Below are positions 1 to 7,259 of a stretch of 20,949 nucleotides of DNA, one piece after another. A program made the position numbers and the translations under genes. This stretch comes from Alistipes sp. (GTDB lineage Bacteria > Bacteroidota > Bacteroidia > Bacteroidales > Rikenellaceae). Under the pieces are notes generated by a model. It was not told the DNA's origin and made no database searches. It worked only from the letters and a program-made list of their open reading frames with translations. How positions within the stretch are numbered: the first letter of the stretch is position 1; each line of letters begins with the position of its first letter. Location: positions 1-20,949 of the forward strand of contig JAFOEH010000122.1 of the NCBI GenBank assembly GCA_017380275.1. The letters are read 5' to 3'.

Positions 1-296
1 GAGAAGTCGGAGTGAAAGTCATAGCTAAAATATCGGCCGTTGCCGTAACATAAATCTTCGGCCGATGGCAAACTGCCTCTGTCTGAACGACTTACGGCGT
101 CAAATCGCTCGATTGCCGCAGCAATGGATTCGGGATTGAAGAGAATGCCTGTGGGTGAGGACGTTACGTCAAATTTCGCACGCTTCAGACGCTCGGCAAC
201 ACTCGTCGCAAAGCACGATCCGAGCGAGAGGATATGACTGCGGTGGTCGATCTTCTGCTCGAACGGTTTTATCTCTATCTTCGTGCGGAACTGCAT
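1..296 (-). CDS. GSCFA domain-containing protein, N-terminal part (cut by window edge)
   Basis: I translated this partial reading frame from the minus strand. It begins at the ATG at 294-296 and runs off the left edge, giving 98 codons. The N-terminus reads MQFRTKIEIKPFEQKIDHR followed by ILSLGSCFATSVAERLK. GSCFA (residues 27-31) is the motif that names the GSCFA family (PF08885), which is related to the SGNH hydrolases; the Ser of GSC sits where the SGNH nucleophile is expected. There is no signal peptide, so the protein is probably cytoplasmic. The start lies 16 bp after the uup stop, so this is probably the last visible gene of the lptD operon. The family has no firmly assigned reaction. 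In Bacteroidota it is often found near murF-alr (from memory, not checked), and murF-alr does lie about 10 kb away here. Family assignment is good; function is unknown. Confidence 0.85.
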   Translation of the reverse strand, partial: MQFRTKIEIKPFEQKIDHRSHILSLGSCFATSVAERLKRAKFDVTSSPTGILFNPESIAAAIERFDAVSRSDRGSLPSAEDLCYGNGRYFSYDFHSDF

Positions 297-312
297 AGTA
301 ATCAATCATTTA

Positions 313-2190
313 TTATATCTCACTAAGCTCCAGCCAGCGCATCTCCTTCTCGCCAATGAGCTCAATCAACTCTCCAATTCGTGCGGCCGCAGCCGTTAGC
401 TCCTCGTGCGTGAGCACACCCGATGAGAGGTTCTCCTCCAGCGACTTACGCTCCTGCTCAAGCTGCGGAATCTCCTGCTCCAACTGCTCCAATTCGCGCT
501 GCTCCTTGTACGATAGTTTGCGGCGCGAAGGAGTTGTAACCTCTTGAGGCTTTGACTTTTGCGCCTTCTCGGCTGCGATTTTGGCCTGGCGGGCCTCCTC
601 GGCCTCCTGCTCGCGGATGTATTCGCGGTACTCGCTATACTGTCCCACAAAATCCTTCACGTGACCACCCTCACGGAAGATAAAGAGGTGATCGACCGTC
701 TTGTCGAGGAAATAACGGTCGTGTGATACGATCAGAAGACAGCCCTTGAATGACTGGAGATACTCCTCCAAGACGTTGAGTGTCAGAATGTCAAGGTCGT
801 TAGTAGGCTCGTCGAGAATCAAGAAGTTGGGGTTGCGCATCAACACTGTCAGCAGGTACAGACGTCGTTGCTCGCCACCGCTCAATATCTCCACGCGCTT
901 GTTGAGCGACTCGTTCGGAAATAGGAATCGGTTTAGGAATGTGGTGGCCGATACGCTGTGGCCATCAGCTGCTTCTACAGTCTCGGCAATGTCCTGCACG
1001 ATCTCCAGCACGGTCTGGCCCGGCTTGAAGTTGATGCCGCTCTGGCGGTAGTAGCCGATGCGGAGCGTCTCGCCGTGTTCGATTCGGCCTGAGTCGGCTA
1101 ACAGGTTGCCTGTCATAAGGTTAAGGAACGTGCTCTTGCCTGCGCCATTCTTTCCCACGATGCCGACACGCTCGTAGCGTGAGAACTTGTATGAGAAGCC
1201 GTCGAGCATCACGCGCTCGCCAAACCGTAGCGATAAGTCGTAGCAGTCGATGATCTTGCCGCCAAGGCGCGAAGTTGCAACGTCGATCGAGAGATCCTTG
1301 CGCGCGAGCGACACCGTGGCGCGATCCTTCAGATCGTAGAAAGCATTGACACGGTAGCGCGCCTTGCCCGTGCGGGCCTGCGGAGTGGCACGAATCCACT
1401 CCAATTCGCGACGCAGGAGGTTGCGGGCTTTGTCGATGTTGGCCTGCATATTTGTGTAGCGCTCCTCGCGCTTCTCCAAAAACTCGGCATAATTGCCGCG
1501 ATAGGTGAAGAGCTCGCCGCGATCCAATTCGAAGATGGTGTTGCAAACGTTGTCGAGGAAGTAGCGGTCGTGGGTTACCATCAGCAGTGTGCAACGCGAC
1601 TTCTGAAGGTAGCCCTCCAGGTACTCGATAACGTCGATGTCGAGGTGGTTTGTGGGCTCGTCCATCACGAGGAAGTCGGCCTGCTGCAAAAGCATAAGTG
1701 CTATGGCTGCACGCTTGGCTTCGCCACCCGACAACTCGCCCATAGGCTGATCCAGACGCGTGAGCTTCATCGAGGTGAGCACCTGCTTGATGCGCTGCTC
1801 GACACTCCAGCCGTCGGCAGCATCCATCGCTGCCATTGCGCGCTCGATCTGTTTCTCGTCACCCGAGGCGATGGCCTGCTCGTATGAGCGGATAACGTCG
1901 TAGGTAGAGCCCAGTCGCGAATAGACCTCGTCGAAGAGGGTATTCTGCGGATTGAAGTCGATAATCTGGTCGAGGAAGGCGACCTTGATATCCTTCATAA
2001 ACTTGATCTCTCCACCGCGATCCGACGAATCCACACCGGCGAGAATCTTCAGCAGAGAACTCTTACCCGTGCCATTGGGGGCAATAAGGGCTATCTTGTC
2101 GCCCTCGTTGATGTTGAACGAGATGTTGCGAAAGAGTGTTTTGTCGCCGTACGACTTGCTGATATTCTCGACTTGTAGGAAGCTTGCCAT
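313..2190 (-). CDS. uup: ABC-F family ATPase, Uup-like
   Basis: This 625-residue protein has two ABC ATPase domains and no membrane segments, as expected for a soluble ABC-F ribosome-associated factor. Domain 1 has Walker A APNGTGKS (37-44, with Ala in place of the usual first Gly), signature LSGGE (153-157), Walker B ending in MDEPT (176-180) and the switch His207. A charged linker (about 240-290, containing WIRATPQARTGKARYR) is the ABC-F P-site tRNA-interaction region. Domain 2 has GKNGAGKST (346-354), LSGGE (436-440), LDEPT (459-463) and His490. A charged C-terminal coiled coil (about 556-625) fits Uup rather than EttA. E. coli Uup is linked to ribosome rescue/assembly and to transposon excision. 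The gene lies 24 bp after the DUF4886 gene and 16 bp before the GSCFA gene, so co-transcription is likely. All catalytic motifs look intact. Confidence 0.93.
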   Translation of the reverse strand: MASFLQVENISKSYGDKTLFRNISFNINEGDKIALIAPNGTGKSSLLKILAGVDSSDRGGEIKFMKDIKVAFLDQIIDFNPQNTLFDEVYSRLGSTYDVIRSYEQAIASGDEKQIERAMAAMDAADGWSVEQRIKQVLTSMKLTRLDQPMGELSGGEAKRAAIALMLLQQADFLVMDEPTNHLDIDVIEYLEGYLQKSRCTLLMVTHDRYFLDNVCNTIFELDRGELFTYRGNYAEFLEKREERYTNMQANIDKARNLLRRELEWIRATPQARTGKARYRVNAFYDLKDRATVSLARKDLSIDVATSRLGGKIIDCYDLSLRFGERVMLDGFSYKFSRYERVGIVGKNGAGKSTFLNLMTGNLLADSGRIEHGETLRIGYYRQSGINFKPGQTVLEIVQDIAETVEAADGHSVSATTFLNRFLFPNESLNKRVEILSGGEQRRLYLLTVLMRNPNFLILDEPTNDLDILTLNVLEEYLQSFKGCLLIVSHDRYFLDKTVDHLFIFREGGHVKDFVGQYSEYREYIREQEAEEARQAKIAAEKAQKSKPQEVTTPSRRKLSYKEQRELEQLEQEIPQLEQERKSLEENLSSGVLTHEELTAAAARIGELIELIGEKEMRWLELSEI

Positions 2191-2214
2191 TGCTATTATA
2201 TATAGGTGTAGGGT

Positions 2215-3105
2215 TTATTTTACGGCTCGGACCTTGAACGGGTGTTTTACGGCCTGACGCGCAGCCTTTTGCAGATAGGGGGCCGTCTGGTCTGTTACCT
2301 TTACCTCGCCAAGATCGAGTCGCAGCGTGTTGCCCATCATCGAGCGGTGGGTATAGGGGCGGATCAGCTTCTCATACCAAGTGCAGGCCAATGCGTAGCG
2401 GCCCGCGCCGAAATCCATATGGTAGCCGTCGCGAGTGAAATCCTTGGGGGAGTTGTTAATCGCTGATTCACGTAGTGACTGAATAGCCGTTCCCGAGGGG
2501 ATGATGGTTTTGATAGACTTATAATCGCCAAGCAGATTGTGAACACACTCTGTGATGGCGCGGTACATCTTCAGCTGGTCGCGGTCGTAGTTGGGGAACT
2601 CCTTATGGTTGCTGTCCGTAGAGTAGGCCCACGTCATATGCCAGACGAGTTCGGCCTGAGGCTGTGCCTTGCGAACGGCAGCGATAAGCTGTTCCAGATG
2701 CGGAACGTAGCTCTCGTAGAGGCCCGATACGCCCGAGGCCTGCTGCATAGTGATAATGTCCCACTCGCCCATCGATAGAGCCTGCTGGATTGAGTACTTC
2801 TTCTCGGCCTTAACCCACTCGTTCTGGCCCGCTGCAGAGTGGTAGAAAAGGTAGGCGGCCTCCTCGGCGTTGTAGAATTTCATATGGCGCTCGAGCGTGC
2901 AGCCGCCGACGTAGAGGCGTGCCAGCTCGACATCCTTCACGCCCAGATCCTTCAGCAGAGCGGGCAGGTGCTCCATACCATCGTCCGAGAATGAGTTGCC
3001 GATGGCCAAAATGCGCAGCGTCTGGCCATACTTCTTGGCTGAGGCGGGGGTGGCCACAACGAAGAGCATAGCTATGGTCATAGCCAGAGAGAGAAGTCGT
3101 TTCAT
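2215..3105 (-). CDS. Secreted SGNH/GDSL-type hydrolase, DUF4886 family
   Basis: This is a 296-residue protein with a clear signal peptide: a charged MKR start, a hydrophobic core, and a likely cut after ATPASA at residue 23. The mature part has SGNH-type blocks. Block I is ILAIGNSFSDDG with nucleophile Ser38, block II is the glycine region YVGGCT (65-70), and block V is DGYH with Asp226 and His229. The block III position reads MQQASG, with Gln instead of the usual Asn, as I recall for the DUF4886 group. It should act in the periplasm or on the cell surface as an esterase or deacylase. The substrate cannot be read from the sequence; a glycan or acylated lipid is a guess. It begins 11 bp after the lptD stop, which points to co-transcription with the LPS export gene. 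Confidence 0.85.
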   Translation of the reverse strand: MKRLLSLAMTIAMLFVVATPASAKKYGQTLRILAIGNSFSDDGMEHLPALLKDLGVKDVELARLYVGGCTLERHMKFYNAEEAAYLFYHSAAGQNEWVKAEKKYSIQQALSMGEWDIITMQQASGVSGLYESYVPHLEQLIAAVRKAQPQAELVWHMTWAYSTDSNHKEFPNYDRDQLKMYRAITECVHNLLGDYKSIKTIIPSGTAIQSLRESAINNSPKDFTRDGYHMDFGAGRYALACTWYEKLIRPYTHRSMMGNTLRLDLGEVKVTDQTAPYLQKAARQAVKHPFKVRAVK

Positions 3106-3116
3106 CGTTATAGGGT

Positions 3117-5945
3117 TTAGTAGAAGTTATCGTACATCGACTGGCTCTTGTCGTACTTCAGATCCTGCAGCGAGGCGGCCTTCACACCGATGTGGAAACT
3201 CCAGCTCTTGTAGTGTCCGAAGGGAATCCACGAGAAGGACATCTGCCAACAGTGCAGATCGCGCGTGATGCTGATCGACGATGTGGTCAGCTTGCGTTGC
3301 GATAGGTCATAACCACCGCTGATGGTGGCTGCCATCTTCTGCGAGAAGGTGACACTTCCGTTGAAGCCGATGGTTTGCGTGATGTTGCGTTTATATCCCG
3401 TCGTGCCGTTGTTCACATAGGCGAGGCTATAGTTGATGTTGTAGTTGAAACCGAAGTTCCACGGCAGCGAGAAGTCGTAGTAGGCCTTGGCCATATACTG
3501 TCGCCTGAGGTTGGGATCCATCGTGCCGTAGGGGTCATAGAATGGATTGGTGTACTCGGGCGGGATGCTGTTGATGTCGTTGATGGCTGGCTGCGACGAC
3601 TCGCGTGACTGGAACGTATAGCCGAAGCTCCAGCCCGTATTGACGATACGACCCAGATTACCGCGTGCCCAGGTGAGCTTGTTGATGCGTCGGCCCTCGG
3701 GGGTTACCTCGTAGGGGTCGAGCGTAGCACGAAGCTGGATGCCGAACTTCTGCGAGATGGTTGAACGCAGCGAGAGCGAGAGGTTCGAGAGCTTCATCGA
3801 GTCGGCAAGGAAGTTATACGATCCGCCGATCGAGAGGTCGTCGATGATTTTGATCTTGCGTACACCCGTAGAGTCGCGCTTGCTCAGCACCTTGGCCTCC
3901 AGACTCTGCGAGATGTTGAACGTGAGCGATGCGCTCTCGCCCGAAGAGGGGATGCCGTAGGCGTTGTTAGAGTACGGTGAATAGGTCATCGTACCGCCCG
4001 AATCGTTGTTCTGGATGGTCTCGTAGTAACCGTACTTCTGATTGCTGAAGTCGGGGGCGTAGCTCATCGACAGAGATGGCGTGATGGTGTGACGCAGGGC
4101 TTGAAGCTTGAAATCCTTATACTTCTCGCGCACCTGCCACTGACCGTAAAGGATCGTAGAGAGCGCGATGCCCGCATTGTAGTTGTAGAGGCGGTAGAAG
4201 CCATATTCGGGATCGAGCTTATCGACTGCGTTGGTCTCGGGGTTCCACTGCTGGCGGTCGCGACGGAAGTACCAGCGCTCGGTGTAGTTGATGTTGGGTG
4301 TTACGTTAATGAAGTTGAAGAGGTTGAACTGCGCCTGCACGGGGATGGTGTGCTGGATACCGTTGCGCATATTCTTCAGCGTCTCGGCGGTGAAGATGTC
4401 GCTCTCCTTGGCCTGTACCGAGTTGGTCATCTTGGCCGAGTAGCTCATCGAGATCTTCTCGTACCAACGCTCCTTACCGATGCGGACCTTGCGCTTCAGG
4501 GGGTTGAACTTCGATACGTTGAACGAAATGTTGGGCAACGTAACCGAGAGGGCCTGAGTCTGCGAGTTCTGTGAGACGGCCATATTCATCGAGAACGAGA
4601 AGGGGGTGCCGGCCCAATTCTTCGAGTATGAGATCGAAGAGTTGGTCTGCGTGGCAAGCATATCGTCCAGGTTGGTGGCCGAATAGCGGCTATAACCGCT
4701 CGATGAAAGGTTCACCGAGGCCGAGAAGGTCGAGCCAGGGTTGGCCTTGGGGTCCTGCGAGTGGGTCCATTGCAGACGGAAGGTGTTTTGCTTGACGAAG
4801 TCGGGGTCGCCCTTGTCACCCGAGCGGATGCTGGCGTAGTCGAAATTTACATTACCCGAATACTTGTATCGCTTAACGTAGCGTGAGATAGCCTGCGCCT
4901 CCCACGAGCCGAGCGTGTAGAAGCCGCCCGTAAGGGTGAGATCCATATAGTCACTCAGAGTGAAGTAGTAACCCAGGCCGCGCATAAAGAATCCGCGTCG
5001 AGCCTCCTCGCCGTAGGTAGGCATCAGGATACCCGACTTGGGACCGCTGCTCAGCGGGAAGAAGCCCTCGGGAAGACCGAGGAACGGGATGTCGACATCC
5101 TCAATGACGAGGTGGCCGCCGCCCATAATCACCTTGCCCTTGTCGCCAGGAATGACCTTAGCCTTCGACATATAGTAGTAGAAGTGGGGATGGTCGGTCT
5201 CGTCGCAGGTGGTGTACATACCATCGGCGATGTGGATCGAGTTATCCTCCATACGCTTCACGTTCTGACCTACGAGCCATCCGTCGCCCTGCTGCGTGGC
5301 GATACCCTTGATCTTGGCGCGCTGGCTGTCGATGTTGTAGGTGATGGTGTCCATATTGAGCGAGGTCGAGCCCTGCGTAAAGAGGGGGCGTGTGGTCGTA
5401 GCCTCACCCTCGAGGGTGTCGGCCTTGCCGTAGGCGAAGATGTTCTTGGTGTCGAGGTCGATGTTGATGTAGTCGGCCTTCAGATTCATATTGTCGTAGC
5501 TCACGTCGCCTTGCTCGTAGATGTAGACCATCTTTTTGCGCATATCGTAGTAGAGTGAGTCGGTGGCGTGGCCCTTGATCATACGGTCAAGACCTGCTCC
5601 TGCGCGGCGACGCTGGATGAGAGTGTCGCCAAGAACGTCGAGCGAGTCGCGCTCGATGCCGGCGATGCGGGCGATGGTGTCGGCAAGGTCGGTGCGGGGC
5701 GAGGTGGCGGAATCTGCGTTGCGCTGATTTTCACCTACGGCCTCACGACGATTGCGTGCACGACGAACACTGTCGCGCGACAGCGTATCCTCGGCGATGG
5801 AGGGGAGCTCGGGCGTAAGAACACGCTGCATCGAGGGCAATCCGAAGACGAACTGCACAAGAAGCAACACAACGGCTACCGAAAGGAGATATTTAACTCT
5901 TAATTTACCCAAAATGTCAATAATTTTTTGTACCTTTGCCGACAA
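3117..5945 (-). CDS. lptD: LPS-assembly outer-membrane protein LptD (Bacteroidota type)
   Basis: This is a 942-residue protein (931 if the later TTG start is used). A hydrophobic export signal lies at about residues 19-37. A low-complexity basic/acidic stretch follows, then an OstA/LptA-like periplasmic region (about 120-260, with DSLYYDMRKKMVYIYEQGDV and repeated short beta units). The rest is rich in alternating aromatic beta strands typical of a large outer-membrane barrel, ending in MYDNFY. LptD receives LPS from the periplasmic bridge and inserts it into the outer leaflet. There is no in-frame ATG before Met39. The reading frame is open back to a TAA at 5997-5999, and the usable starts are TTG at 5943-5945 or TTG at 5910-5912. 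The second gives a compact signal peptide (MGKLRVKYLLSVAVV...). Exactly two cysteines are present, Cys247 and Cys899. It is the first gene of the minus-strand operon and is divergent from the amidase. Family call is strong; start is uncertain. Confidence 0.88.
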   Translation of the reverse strand: MSAKVQKIIDILGKLRVKYLLSVAVVLLLVQFVFGLPSMQRVLTPELPSIAEDTLSRDSVRRARNRREAVGENQRNADSATSPRTDLADTIARIAGIERDSLDVLGDTLIQRRRAGAGLDRMIKGHATDSLYYDMRKKMVYIYEQGDVSYDNMNLKADYINIDLDTKNIFAYGKADTLEGEATTTRPLFTQGSTSLNMDTITYNIDSQRAKIKGIATQQGDGWLVGQNVKRMEDNSIHIADGMYTTCDETDHPHFYYYMSKAKVIPGDKGKVIMGGGHLVIEDVDIPFLGLPEGFFPLSSGPKSGILMPTYGEEARRGFFMRGLGYYFTLSDYMDLTLTGGFYTLGSWEAQAISRYVKRYKYSGNVNFDYASIRSGDKGDPDFVKQNTFRLQWTHSQDPKANPGSTFSASVNLSSSGYSRYSATNLDDMLATQTNSSISYSKNWAGTPFSFSMNMAVSQNSQTQALSVTLPNISFNVSKFNPLKRKVRIGKERWYEKISMSYSAKMTNSVQAKESDIFTAETLKNMRNGIQHTIPVQAQFNLFNFINVTPNINYTERWYFRRDRQQWNPETNAVDKLDPEYGFYRLYNYNAGIALSTILYGQWQVREKYKDFKLQALRHTITPSLSMSYAPDFSNQKYGYYETIQNNDSGGTMTYSPYSNNAYGIPSSGESASLTFNISQSLEAKVLSKRDSTGVRKIKIIDDLSIGGSYNFLADSMKLSNLSLSLRSTISQKFGIQLRATLDPYEVTPEGRRINKLTWARGNLGRIVNTGWSFGYTFQSRESSQPAINDINSIPPEYTNPFYDPYGTMDPNLRRQYMAKAYYDFSLPWNFGFNYNINYSLAYVNNGTTGYKRNITQTIGFNGSVTFSQKMAATISGGYDLSQRKLTTSSISITRDLHCWQMSFSWIPFGHYKSWSFHIGVKAASLQDLKYDKSQSMYDNFY
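5931..5938 (+). promoter_or_regulatory. Candidate -7 promoter box for the amidase operon
   Basis: TACCTTTG, preceded by a T-rich run, matches the Bacteroidota sigma-ABfr -7 consensus TAnnTTTG. Transcription would start near 5944-5946 and give a leader of about 110 nt before the amidase ATG at 6055. No good TTTG -33 element lies 19-21 nt upstream; a weak TTTA is at 5903-5906. The box lies inside or just upstream of the lptD coding start on the other strand. Confidence 0.55.
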
Positions 5946-5951
5946 GTCGGC
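5938..5951. repeat. Perfect 14-bp palindrome GCCGACAAGTCGGC
   Basis: Two 6-bp arms surround a 2-bp centre. The palindrome overlaps the last base of the plus-strand -7 box and covers the expected transcription start. It also contains the possible TTG start of lptD at 5943-5945. The position would suit a dimeric repressor site, but no known operator is recognised and chance is possible. Confidence 0.5.
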
Positions 5952-6005
5952 AAAACCGCCCGATAGGGACTTCGCCTCACGCGCGGGTGCGGTGTTTTAA
6001 CCGAC
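5946..6005. repeat. Imperfect inverted repeat filling the lptD/amidase intergenic region
   Basis: The left arm, GTCGGCAAAACCGC (5946-5959), can pair with the right arm, GCGGTGTTTTAACCGAC (5989-6005). The pairing blocks are GTCGG/CCGAC, AAA/TTT plus A/T, and ACCGC/GCGGT, with small bulges and an internal mismatch. CC/GG pairing may extend it inward. It could be a leader hairpin in the amidase transcript or a DNA site between the two promoters. The outer right arm touches the minus-strand -7 box. Structure is inferred by eye; function is unknown. Confidence 0.4.
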
Positions 6006-6012
6006 AAATATA
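6005..6012 (-). promoter_or_regulatory. Candidate -7 promoter box for the lptD operon
   Basis: On the minus strand this reads TATATTTG, a match to TAnnTTTG. Transcription would start near 5998, giving a leader of about 53 nt to the TTG at 5945 or about 86 nt to the TTG at 5912. The -33 region is weak (TTAG rather than TTTG). The rest of the 5946-6054 gap holds no gene. Confidence 0.5.
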
Positions 6013-6054
6013 GCGTTTTTTTATCTATTACCGCTAATTTTTTGCAGATTTTAT

Positions 6055-7236
6055 ATGAAACATATACTCTTCTGTTTGCTTTTGCTTTTTGGTGTGGTGA
6101 TGCACTCCACTCCTCTGCTCGCTCAAGATAACGGAGCAGGGGTGAGAGTTATTGTCATTGATGCCGGTCACGGAGGTGCCGCTTTCCCTGGTGCTGTGTA
6201 TGGCGGAGTGAAGGAGAAGGATATAAATCTGGCCGTTGCGCTGAAACTCGGAGCGCTTATCGAGAAGGAGTTGCCGTCGATTAAGGTGGTATATACCCGC
6301 AAGACGGATACCGCGCTCGGAAAGACGCTGAATGAGGATTTGACGGCACGAGCAAACATCGCAAACAAGGCCGAGGGCGACTTTTTTATCTCGATTCACG
6401 CCAATGCTGCGCGAACGACAACCGTTAAGGGTGCCGAGACGCTGATTATGGGTGAGAGCGAGAAAGAGACGCGATACAACGAGAGTGCGCTTTATGACAA
6501 CAACAAGGAGGAGCTGATCGATATGTCGGATGAGAATACGGCGGCGATGGTGCGCGCCTACATTCAGAATCTGCAGTTTACGTACGGCGAGTACAGCGAG
6601 ATGATGGCGCGAATAATGCAGTCGCAGTATCAGAAGGGCGGGCGCACGGTGCGTCCTGTTAAGCGGCAGCTGCTTAAGGTGTTGTATGCGACGGATATGC
6701 CGAGCGTGTTGACTGAGCTGGGCTTTATGACCAACAAGACGGAGTTGGCTTATATGAACTCGGAAAAGGGCCAGGCGGCGTATGCCCGTATGTTGTGCGA
6801 TGCGGTGAAGGAGTATGTCGGCCATATCAATCGTATGGCGGGTGTGGATACCGTAATCGTTGAGTCGAAGGCCGAGGAGCCGACGAAGGAGCAGCCTGCG
6901 GTGGTGGAAGAGCCGAAGAGTGCTCCGAAGACGGCGGAGAGTACCCCCGCGAAAGCGACGACAAAAGAGACTGCGAAGGAGTCGGCAGGAAAGAGTGTTG
7001 AGGGCTATGCTATTCAGCTCTTGGCATCGGATAAGCGAGTGAGCGGAAATGATCAGCAGTTTAAGAGCTATCGTGGCAAGGTGGAGTGCTATGAGGGCGA
7101 TGGAGTGCTGAAGTATAAATACTGCTACGGCGAGTATAAGAGCCGTGAGGAGGCGCAACGCAACCTTTCGACCATAAGACGCACCTTTAAGGATGCATTT
7201 GTGGTACACTACAAGGATGGGCGCATCGTTAAATAG
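6055..7236 (+). CDS. N-acetylmuramoyl-L-alanine amidase with C-terminal SPOR domain
   Basis: This 393-residue exported enzyme cleaves the amide bond between MurNAc and L-Ala of peptidoglycan stem peptides, in the periplasm. A signal peptide spans residues 1-23 (cut after LLA). The zinc-dependent Amidase_3 domain (about 31-255) shows IDAGHGG with ligand His39, the KEKDINL ligand Glu54, SIHAN with His115 and TELGF with catalytic Glu221. A Lys/Glu/Ala/Pro-rich linker (about 265-313) leads to a SPOR domain (about 316-390), which binds glycan strands lacking stem peptides and usually directs proteins to the division septum. A role in daughter-cell separation is likely. It is the first gene of the long plus-strand run; the next gene starts 23 bp later. 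Confidence 0.93.
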   Translation: MKHILFCLLLLFGVVMHSTPLLAQDNGAGVRVIVIDAGHGGAAFPGAVYGGVKEKDINLAVALKLGALIEKELPSIKVVYTRKTDTALGKTLNEDLTARANIANKAEGDFFISIHANAARTTTVKGAETLIMGESEKETRYNESALYDNNKEELIDMSDENTAAMVRAYIQNLQFTYGEYSEMMARIMQSQYQKGGRTVRPVKRQLLKVLYATDMPSVLTELGFMTNKTELAYMNSEKGQAAYARMLCDAVKEYVGHINRMAGVDTVIVESKAEEPTKEQPAVVEEPKSAPKTAESTPAKATTKETAKESAGKSVEGYAIQLLASDKRVSGNDQQFKSYRGKVECYEGDGVLKYKYCYGEYKSREEAQRNLSTIRRTFKDAFVVHYKDGRIVK

Positions 7237-7259
7237 AGTAAGAAATAAAAACAAATGAT

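Noticed and set aside
4089..4574. 161-codon plus-strand frame opposite lptD
   Set aside because: Val/Leu/Glu-rich shadow of the barrel-coding region; no start signal or domain.
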